Of a stretch of DNA of 64,000 nt, positions 56,239 through 64,000 are shown one piece after another. The notes under the pieces are model-generated. The model had not been told where the DNA came from, made no database searches, and worked only from the letters and a program-made list of their open reading frames with translations. Numbering within the stretch: the first letter of the stretch is position 1; every line of letters starts with the position of its first letter. The DNA is from Aaosphaeria pasadenensis (Eukaryota > Ascomycota > Dothideomycetes > Pleosporales): contig JAKLMB010000005.1 of assembly GCA_022813625.1 (NCBI GenBank), forward strand, positions 806,001 to 870,000. Direction: 5' to 3'. Both the position numbers and the translations under genes were made by a program.

Positions 56239-57665
56239 TCAGTTCTTCCTCCTCTTGTCCGCCTCACTGTGCATGTACACATCCGTCTGCCTCGTAATGC
56301 CGCCGGCGCCACTCAACTCCTCTTCGCTGCCATCTCCGACCTGGATCCTCCATGTCGTGAAGCCCTTCCCATCACCTCCACCAGTACTCTCATCGTCGCC
56401 GGGGATGTCGTCCCTAAGCTTCACCGGCCTCGCGCCATCCCACTTAGTCTCCTCCTCGTTCTCGTTCCTCGTGAACGTCATCAGGCTGAAGGGCCCGCTT
56501 CGCTTCGCCTTCCCGCGTCCGCTGTTGAATCCAGAGTCCTGGAAGGGCGTTTCGCGGCCGGAGTCCTTGAATGGCCGAGTCGAGGGGAGAGAGAATCCAA
56601 GGCGGGTAGAGATCTCACGCCATAGGGGGCGGAGCGTTGCGAGGGAGCCGGCGGCGATGGCGAGGCCTTGCTCGACGTCGGACCAGATGGCGATGTCGAC
56701 GGTGTCGTACAGGAAGTCGTTGCCGCGGAAGTCCATTACGTAGGCCATGCGAACGACGACGGCGGAACTTGCACTGGGAGATGTTAGTAAGGTGATTTTG
56801 GAGGTGTTGGGGATGCCTTCGAGTGGTTGTGGGGGGTCAGGAGAGTGAGGTGAACTTACATGCAAGCCATGCCAAGAATGGGGATGAGAGCCATCTTTTC
56901 ACTCTTTCGCATATTGAGATTCCAGACCAACCACATTGGCAACAGGCCAAATGTAAAATCGGCTATAGCGTTGACCCCACTGTAAAGAAACGTGAGAGCA
57001 ATGATGATATCGACGTTAACGCAAGTTCCGTTCTCGAGCTTCTTGTTCCAGAAGTAAGAAATCGGAGAACACTGGAATAGAGTGACAAAGAAAAAGACGA
57101 GTCCGGTGAGGACGGTGAGTCCCATGGCTATATAGACGATCCATCGATGTACAGTATTAACTGTGATTCGTAAAAGGAAGAGGCCAATGGAGAGTTTCGC
57201 GCAGATCATAGTGATGCAGTAGGCGACGTAGCATAACCACCAGTACTGATAGCTCGATTAGCTTCAACTATATTCGATGTAGAGTTTATTCTGACGACTT
57301 ACTCTCATGGCCATGAATATACCCTCATCGGAAAGGTCCTTGAAATGGCGTCCGGTGCCATACACAGTACCAGCGACAGCACATGTCGCGAACATGATAT
57401 GAAAAAGCTACAGGTCAAATAAGCTTTGGCGCCACATGCATGCACGCCCATCTGTGAAAACTTACCATGGCGCCTACCATCAAAGCATCATCCCACCCAA
57501 AACTCCTGATAATCCGCACCCGTACATACACCCGTAGAACCATAGGCACGAATGCCAACGACACCATCGTTAAGCATACCTGGGAACATTAGCTGTGATT
57601 CCATATATCGATTCATTAACAAAGTTGTGTACCGCTCGGAGCAGAGGCCCACGGTTTTCGACCAT
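56239..57665 (-). CDS. Seven-helix integral membrane protein, fungal rhodopsin-like (Fung_rhodopsin/SAT4 family)
   Basis: Exons, minus order, 57665-57633, 57579-57466, 57407-57303, 57245-56860 and 56773-56239 (introns 53, 58, 57 and 86 nt) give 390 residues. The protein opens with the family-typical MVENRGPLLRAVCLTMV and the helix-2 motif RSFGWDDALMV. It continues with YGTGRHFKDL (loop), YWWLCYVAYCITMICAKLSIGLFLLRI, the Cys-containing loop FQCSPISYFWNKKL..GTC, DFTFGLLPMWLVWNLNMRKSEK, and a last helix before a long cytosolic tail (about 290-390) rich in Ser, Gly, Asp and Arg. This architecture is abundant in Pezizomycotina. Some members (Pth11-like) sense surfaces, but most have unknown function. 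No retinal-binding lysine motif is seen, so it is not a light-driven opsin. The tiny 33-nt first exon is needed to supply the conserved N-terminus; all phases close. Confidence 0.88.
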
Positions 57666-59087
57666 TATTGCTGGTGACCGGTAGGGCCGAAGTTATCTGT
57701 TGCTGAAAAGAGAACGAGTGAGAAACCCAGATGGATCCTTCGTCCGTTTTACAGGAAATCGGCCCAGGAACGTGTAGCTGGGACCAAATAGCATAAGGGA
57801 AGGGGCAAGCAGGGGAATGGAGGGGGTAATGTGGTGCCGGCCACTGTCAAGAAGCGGTAGCTATGCCGTGATTCATGCCCAACACCCTGGTAACAAGATG
57901 ATTGCGCTGACGATCTGCGATATCCTAGGACCAGGCTTTGCTACCCTGCAGCACGGTACCCCTTGGATAGTTCGATTGATCGATGTGACTTTGTAAATGC
58001 GATGAACATGTGCGGTTCGGTATTCCATTGTTGTTATATTCACACTACATTCTCGCTTCCTCTACGGAGGCATCCGCCCGTTGCCCGTAGACACTGTTCT
58101 AGAGTTCGGTACATAGGCACGTATGGTATCAAAATACAGTTTGTTGCGGAGCCGTTAAGGAAGCATCCGGCACATGGTCCCATTGAAATTTTGGTTCATG
58201 GTGGCACTGGTTGTGACCGGCCACACATCGGCAAGTGGTAGAGGGCCTGATTTGATGATCGTTCAAGGAAGGACCCGTTTCGAGTACAATCGTTGAGGAA
58301 CGAACTACACAAGCACGAATCAGAAAACGGCGTCCTCCGCCAAAAGAGGATGACATTGCCGCGGTCTGGCGTTGATGTCTTTTCCCCTTCTGGCCAGACA
58401 TGGGCTTTTTTGAAACAGACGCTTGATGGGGCTAGGCCGCATGCGGTCTGCATGTCCTAGGCCCACGTGGAAATGTGAGGAGGATCACACTGATCCTGGG
58501 CCGTGGAGGCGACTTTTCTCAATTGCCGGCATTCAACATCCTCGCACCACTGAAATTTACTACCAGGGAGCTGAGGCGAACGGGCGAATGCTGAATCGTG
58601 GGGAAGTCCGGATGCTCTAGGAAAATGGGTCCAGGGGACACTCACAACACCAAAGAGGACCAAGAGCGACGCGAAGAGAACCTGCATTGAAGGCGAATCA
58701 AACAGGCATCTCCCCACCTGCAGGAGACGTTAACGTTGAACTCGTCCTCTCGTCGGAGAATTCCGCCTACGACTGTAGACGGCGACCAATTCAGGAGTAC
58801 AGACGCTAAGAAAAGCCACAATAAAAGTTCCTAGAAGAGCTGCAATGAAGATCACGCGACTAAGCCAAAATAAATCATGGATTGATCGTTATACCTACTC
58901 TTGTGAGTCTTGCCATTGTCACATTAGGTATGAAACTGTCGCATGTATCCATCGTGAGTGGATGCGAATATCCACTTCCGGGTATGCCAGTAGTTCACAC
59001 ATGCCGTCTCTAGATGTGTACTAACTATCGTTTGTATGATCTTCACTCTGCTGCCCAAAGCAACAGCTAAATAGTGATGCCTTATAA
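57666..59087. other. Intergenic region
   Basis: 1.4 kb between the rhodopsin-like gene start and the Hikeshi stop, both on the minus strand. Only short random-looking frames are present, with no gene, RNA or repeat recognised. Confidence 0.45.
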
Positions 59088-59741
59088 TTATATGTCGCTC
59101 CTTTCCAAGAAAGTCGGATCTCTGTCCAGCCGTCCCTCGAACTTGGTCCACCAAGCCTGGAATGCCTTCAGGGGAACTGTATCTCCCGTTCCCCAGCTTG
59201 TCAAAAAGTCGTAACAATTCTTGATGATCCTTTGTGCTAACACCTTTGTAGTGGCCACGTCTGGTTCCCTCCTTGTAGTGAGCGCTAGGCTCGAGCCTGC
59301 GGTCGCGGAAGCGGCAGCATCCTGTGCCTTCTTCTGTTCCAGATTCGCAAGCACAGAAGCGGCAGGCTCTAATGATATTCCCAATACAACATTTGGCACT
59401 GAACCGACGATCGCGGGTTGTGGAGCATCATCTGCCATGGCATCGTCGTCCCCTAATCCCCCTCCCGCAGGCCCGCCGGGCTTGTTGTTTATCTTGAATA
59501 TCGCCGACGGCTTCTCGTTCGCAATTGCGCCTAGCAGCTTGTACTCGCTCGAGCCGACCAATTGCGCGTACACAGCGGCAGCCGTGCCATCTGGAAGTGT
59601 AGTGCCTGGGAGCAGGAAGACGACGATATGCGAGAAATGCGGCTGCGAAGGTATTGGGAAGGCGAACTGTGTCTCTGAAATCACCTGAGGCTCGGTGGAG
59701 ATGGGCCGACCAGACACAATGACACCGAAAGGGCTGGTCAT
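59088..59741 (-). CDS. opi10: Hikeshi/Opi10 family Hsp70 nuclear import carrier
   Basis: Hikeshi carries Hsp70 into the nucleus under heat stress by binding FG nucleoporins; the yeast relative is Opi10. Single exon, 217 residues, within the family range of about 200-250. The N-terminal domain starts MTSPFGVIVSGRPISTEPQVI and has ISETQFAFPIPSQPHFSHIVVFLLPGTTLPDGTAAAVYAQL, then FKINNKP, all typical. A Gly/Asp-rich loop (GGGLGDDDAMADD, about 95-105) follows, then LGISLEPAASV. The C-terminal helical domain has ALTTRREPDVATTKVLAQRIIKNCYDFLTSW and ends in KAFQAWWTKFEGRLDRDPTFLERSDI, a conserved tail. Start and stop are unambiguous. Confidence 0.95.
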   Translation of the reverse strand: MTSPFGVIVSGRPISTEPQVISETQFAFPIPSQPHFSHIVVFLLPGTTLPDGTAAAVYAQLVGSSEYKLLGAIANEKPSAIFKINNKPGGPAGGGLGDDDAMADDAPQPAIVGSVPNVVLGISLEPAASVLANLEQKKAQDAAASATAGSSLALTTRREPDVATTKVLAQRIIKNCYDFLTSWGTGDTVPLKAFQAWWTKFEGRLDRDPTFLERSDI

Positions 59742-60873
59742 GACGCGCTAGCAACCGACCGCAATGAAGCTTCGTAGCAAGCACAGAGGGCTGCGAGTTG
59801 CATTGACATGAGAAAAAGGTGAAGATGTGTGTAGAAGTTGTGTGAGAAGTGCGTGGGATGTTTTTCCTAGTAGCTCGGACAAAGACGACGAATTCCGTCA
59901 TCGTCCGCGAGGTGCGCGATACGAGGCCCACCACCACCACTGACGTCCCCACCTAGAGGCTGTAGGTATAGGGAAGACACGTGATCATTCATTCCACAAC
60001 ATCAACTCCATTCGACATCGACGTGTCATCGCAAGCAGTTGTTGAAATGGATCACGAAGCTCGCACCCCAATACATGACATCCAAACAAGAATGCGGGGT
60101 TCGGTTGCGCAATATAGACTGATCCATGTCAGATTTCCCATGCGTTATCATGGCTTCTCGTATCGCTGCCCATCTCGTATCGACCCGCGATCCCTCCAAT
60201 TTCGCAACTGTCAACGCCCAATCCGTCCAAGACATCCTCCCTATCCTTGTGCCGCTCAAACGATCTCCTCCACACTCCAGGCGTTCATGGCAGATTGCTG
60301 CGCTTATTGCTTACTGTGTAAGTAGGCGTTGGTATGCGCTCCAGGAGTGCGGTTGATGGCGAAACCTATAAAGTACATATGAAGTACATCTTTTCAACGT
60401 GAACCAACACCAAAGGACCATTTGCGATATATTCGAAGGATTCTCAATACATCAGCTGGATCAATGAAACCTGGAACAGCAGCAGTGTTGATAATCGATT
60501 TGTCATGCCTGTACAGTCCGCGTCTTTTGCCTTTCGTTGCATTCCCAATATTGGTAGATTAATCCCTTGCTCACCTGCCCATTTAGCCAGGACTTGTGCA
60601 TCACCGAGCCTGGTACGACTGCAAAATACAGTTACGCCCCGTGCGAACAGCGTTCCACCATGCTTGAGCATCGTGGAGAAACTTCAGAAACTTGTACGAA
60701 AGGGAGGCGGCTCATGGCCGTCAACTCGTGTAAACCGAAAAGGTTCTACTAGGTACCCAGGTTCGAATACTTAAATAGGAGAGAGAATGGCCTCTTGAAT
60801 ATTGTCCAGCTTCGTCACAATACAGTTTGTTCATTTCGCACTGCTGTGAAACAAATTCTAATAATCTACCATT
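59742..60873. other. Intergenic region with one weak candidate exon
   Basis: 5' flank of the Hikeshi gene, then about 1 kb without a supported gene. At 60126-60319 (+) an ATG frame (internal Met at 60150, MASRIAAHLVSTRDPSNF) runs into a perfect GTAAGT donor at 60320, so it could be the first exon of a small gene; I could not find a matching downstream exon. Confidence 0.3.
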
Positions 60874-62151
60874 ATGATTCATTCAAGGTCCATATCCCTT
60901 GTGATATTTTATCTATTTTCACAACTTCTTGCTAGCCCAGTCGAAGTAAAGCATGTTCGTCGACAGGGCTTCTTTCCACCATTTATACCTTGTGCCGAAT
61001 GTCTCCCCAGTAGCTGGACTCAAGGCCCTGGTAACAATAGAACCTCCCATTGAGGCAGGCTTTCAACTGATAAAACACAGAATGCAAAACCGATGGAAGC
61101 CTCCAATCGATCATCAGCAGCATACAAAACCCGTACGAACAACTCGCAAAGTGCACATGCTTGATGATTATACTTACTTTAGATAGTCCGCCTTCCGCTA
61201 CAGCAACATACACCCCAAGCCAATGGTGCAGTGAATATCTCCGTCCAACAACATGGAGGAGTGAATTCACAACCAGTTGGGGCGTCTCGACCTACACCAG
61301 CCGTGACGTGACGCACATCATCATAACCAAGACCGACTTGAAGCAAGTCCCCCAACCCCCAATCCGTACTGCTCGACACTGACCTCGGACAAGCCATCCA
61401 ACTTCCACGAGGTTCTGTCCATCACCATCTCCTGACATGGAGTGTGGATGGGACACGAACACAGTAGCCCCGATTGAGCAGGGCGAAGATTGGTCCATTG
61501 AACACTTCATCAGCCCGGAGGAATGCCACCAAGTATGTCTGCAGCGTTCTAGCTGCAAGGCGTACAGAATAGATGGCACCGGTCCAGGAAGCTGGTACTG
61601 TGAGATCTTCAATGTCGGGCTTGGGAAGAATGGAGCGAATCTAAGGAACCCAACGCCTAGTGGGAGTCAGTGGTGGGATAGGAGTTGCCCTACACATCTT
61701 CCAGTAAGCAGTCTTTTTGCATCCTTAACTTTTCAAAGATTCTGACGATTATCTTCAGGCCGGATGCAAACCAGCACAAGCACCTGAGACCACCGCTCCT
61801 ATATTAACCTCACCACCACCCACACCCTCCCCAACCTCCAAGCGAGCATCTCCCGCATCCCCAATCCCAACTCCCGCCCCTACCCTTCCTCCTCGACAAA
61901 ACGCCGCCCTCGCAAAGCGAACAACCCCCCTACCAGAGTACCTCACAGACCTAGAGTACTACTGGTCCAGCATCTTCCTCCTCCCAGCATGCACATGTAT
62001 AATCTCGTCAGCATCTCCGGGGACGTTGAAGACTACGACGACGACGTTTACAAGTTGGACTGGGTCGACGACGGTGACTACGACGTTTGAGGATATTTTC
62101 ACGTGGACAACGACGCCGAGGGAGACGACGGTTTATAATAGCGTGAATTAG
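60874..62151 (+). CDS. Secreted protein with PAN/apple-like domain; frame interrupted by an in-frame TGA
   Basis: Segments 60874-61030, 61183-61703 and 61759-62151 (introns 152 and 55 nt) join in frame. A signal peptide (about 1-21, ending LLAS) and a dibasic site (HVRRQG) are followed by a Cys/aromatic segment (SQWCSEYLRPTTWRSEF...TTSWGVSTYTS). Next comes a PAN/apple-like part (SPEECHQVCLQRSSCKAYRI...WYCEIFNVGLG), a Pro/Thr/Ser-rich linker and a Thr-rich end (TTTTTFTSWTGSTTVTTTFEDIF). Without interruption it would be about 355 residues. However, a TGA at 61380-61382 lies in the same frame between the first segment and the PAN-like part. No intron removing it has convincing borders: the only in-frame choice is GTCCCC at 61347 to AG at 61442. 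Options are a nonsense-mutated pseudogene, a sequence error, a non-obvious intron or stop readthrough. If TGA is read, the product is 118 aa. Confidence 0.6.
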
Positions 62152-62418
62152 GTGGTTGGAGAAGTTATTGGGAAGGGAGAAGTGTTGGTTGGTTTGATTG
62201 CATTAAAGTCAGCCTTTTCGTATTTGTGACTATGATTACATCGTCCTCAAACTCCTTAACCCAGCAAGTTTCCCAGGAAAGTGACGAGACAAAGGGGTCC
62301 CGGCTTTTCGCGCCAACTCCAGAACCTCTAGCATATAGTACAAGAACAATTCAAACCAAGAGTTACCGCAACGCAACGAATCAGTATCGAGAAGCTGTGG
62401 TGCCAGACAAATCATTTT

Positions 62419-63504
62419 CTACTTTTCATCCTTGAAGTTCCTCTCATTTGCCTCTTTCAGTTGACGCTCGAAATCATTAGCGCGTTTCCACTGTTGGAAT
62501 TCACGCTGCTCAGCTTTGTCGAGCTCCTCTCTGAGCTTGGCGATCTCGATGTCCTTCCTATTGTCTCCAGTAATATACGCCTGGGCCGATGTCTTAGACA
62601 CGATGTTTTCGTCACGGAGTTTGGAATTTTCGCCGAGCAGTTTGATGTTCCCCTCGCGGAGGCTGTTGACTTGTTTTTGGAGATCATTGAAATTCTTCGC
62701 CATACTATCCAAAGCTGCTTGAGCTTGTCGATGAGATGCACCGAATTCGTGAGGCTGGATCTGAGTTGTGGGTTAACGAATGAACGTTTGATCATCTGGA
62801 GGATACAAACTTACATCTGATTCCGTCTTGCGCCTCTTCTTTGATCGCCTTGCATCGTTTCTAGGAGATGTGATTTGCGTTGAACGATCAAGTCCCTCGT
62901 CGACCTCCATTGAAGCGTCGTTTTCACCTTCTTCAGTTGACTCACGAGCCGCTGCAGCGATCCATTGCACAGCCGGCTTGAAGTCTGCTTGAAAGCTTCG
63001 GTAGAATAGAAATTCATCTTGGTAACCCGCTGCTAATAGCGCCCATAATGCAATAGCTTTCACCTTGGGCTTCGTCTTGGTCCAGAGCCCTTTCTTGATC
63101 ACAGCGTCGAAGGGACTACCCCACAGAATCTCGCTCACGAAAGGCTCAGTGGTTGGCACTTTCATAGGGGTATGATCTTCCAGCCAAGCGACGAACCCCA
63201 TAGTAGTTCTTTCACATATATATGCACAAATGACCGTGCCATGGAGGGTTGAGTCCTCGTCGTCGTAGACTCCAATCTCTACAAGCGTCCTCACCAAGCC
63301 CTTTGGCTCCGAACAGATAGGATTGGTCCACAGCTCCTGGTGGCCGGTATAATTTAGCCACAAAGGCAAAAACTGCGAGATATGTTTGAACTTGAAAGCA
63401 TTACCACCAGGAAGGGCAGCGAAGTCCTCTGGGAACTCTCGCTTCGCAAGAGCCACGATCCTTTCTTTCGTCCAAGGCACTGTTTGGTCTTCGTCGTTCG
63501 ACAT
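62419..63504 (-). CDS. Fungal protein with C-terminal coiled coil, unknown function
   Basis: Exons 63504-62815 and 62760-62419 (54-nt intron, GTAAGT donor, CTCAG acceptor, phase 0) encode 343 residues. Residues 1-175 look like a compact folded domain rich in Trp and aromatics (VPWTKERIVALAKREFPEDF, FLPLWLNYTGHQELWTNP, GFVAWLEDHTP). An acidic linker follows (ESTEEGENDASMEVDE), then a bipartite NLS-like RRSKKRRKTESD (about 219-230) just before the intron. From about 245 to the end there is a continuous coiled coil (FNDLQKQVNSLREGN, IAKLREELDKAEQREF). Nuclear localisation is inferred. The ORF is open further upstream to 63660, but MSNDEDQTVPW at 63504 is the first ATG in that frame that begins the folded domain; upstream sequence looks like leader. 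I do not recognise the family. Confidence 0.75.
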
Positions 63505-64000
63505 TGTAGAATCTTTTTTGCAGATTATGCGTGAGAGTGCTGTGGTGGTGGGTAAAAAGTTGGCGAAGAGCGAAGAAGAGCGCGCGTTTGCGGCTGGCGC
63601 TTTTACTTGCGTTGGAGTGGCTCGCCGACGCGACGCGGAGCACAACAAACACGCCCACAATGAGTGCCGCGAGGTGAACCTGCCAAGAGAATTGGTTGAT
63701 AGATTAGGATTACAAGAGAGGAAATTGGGTTGAGGAAGTAAAGTAGAGGAGGTGAAGGAGATGAAGTCAAGACGATAGGACGAAGGAGATGCGGTAATGA
63801 AAGTAGTGTGGAAGAGAAGAGGCGAGGAATACGAGGTAAAGAAGGCGAGGTAACCAAGATTTAGTAAAGAAGATAGTATAAACCAGACTAGGTAACGAGG
63901 AACCTAGCAAAGAATGACTGCATCTGAAGTAGCCGACCCTTTCCTTTCTTACAAGGTCTACTTTATGGGGCCACGAGGTAACTTCGCCGATCACCGCATG
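63505..64000. other. 5' flank of the coiled-coil gene, to window edge
   Basis: Purine-rich (GA-rich) on the plus strand, i.e. pyrimidine-rich on the coding strand of the neighbouring gene, as expected for its promoter and leader. Nothing further is supported before the window ends. Confidence 0.4.

Noticed and set aside
60750..60775. GGTTCGAATAC resembling a tRNA B box on the plus strand
   Set aside because: No cloverleaf can be drawn upstream, and the last bases do not fit the consensus.

Overview
The window is nuclear DNA of a filamentous ascomycete (Pezizomycotina). The evidence is: intron-containing protein genes with short introns (about 45-170 nt, GTRNGT donors and YAG acceptors, several with CTRAC-type branch sites); fungal start contexts (CAMMATGG); and families restricted to or typical of these fungi, namely an XlnR/Xyr1-type zinc-cluster activator, a seven-helix Fung_rhodopsin protein, She9/Mdm33, a GILT-like protein and a penicillopepsin-type protease. 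I cannot fix the class (Dothideomycetes, Leotiomycetes or Eurotiomycetes) from sequence alone. No tRNA, rRNA, CRISPR array or intact transposon was recognised.

Layout. 0.8-28.7 kb is a fairly dense housekeeping region: secreted aspartic protease (+), splicing helicase Prp22 (-), mitochondrial She9/Mdm33 (-), a HAD phosphatase of the Pyp1 type (+), NECAP-like endocytic adaptor (+), GILT-like thiol-reductase relative (-), atypical hexokinase (+), a cysteine-rich type I membrane protein (+), alcohol dehydrogenase (+), a proline/serine-rich unknown (-) and an NAD(P) aldehyde dehydrogenase (-). 28.7-52.5 kb is unusually gene-poor: only the XlnR-type xylanase/cellulase regulator (33.6-37.0 kb) and one small secreted protein (47.9-48.6 kb) could be supported, separated by about 4.9, 10.9 and 4.0 kb in which I found no convincing gene. 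52.5-64.0 kb is dense again: secreted L-asparaginase (-), Osh4/Kes1-type oxysterol-binding protein (+), rhodopsin-like membrane protein (-), Hikeshi/Opi10 (-), a secreted PAN/apple-like protein whose reading frame carries an in-frame TGA (+), and a coiled-coil unknown (-).

The genes do not form one pathway or biosynthetic cluster. Themes are extracellular digestion and sensing (protease, asparaginase, XlnR, secreted cysteine-rich proteins), C2/aldehyde metabolism (ADH, ALDH) and core cell biology (splicing, clathrin adaptors, lipid transfer, Hsp70 import). I see no clear new multi-gene system. The points most worth a second look are the in-frame stop in the PAN-like gene, the isolated secreted protein in the gene desert, the atypical hexokinase with an NLS-like insert, the GILT protein lacking CXXC, the GATA-site cluster at the asparaginase gene, and a 9-bp motif (TACGGAGTA) about ten-fold over chance in non-coding DNA. 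All exon limits were read by eye and are not supported by transcripts.
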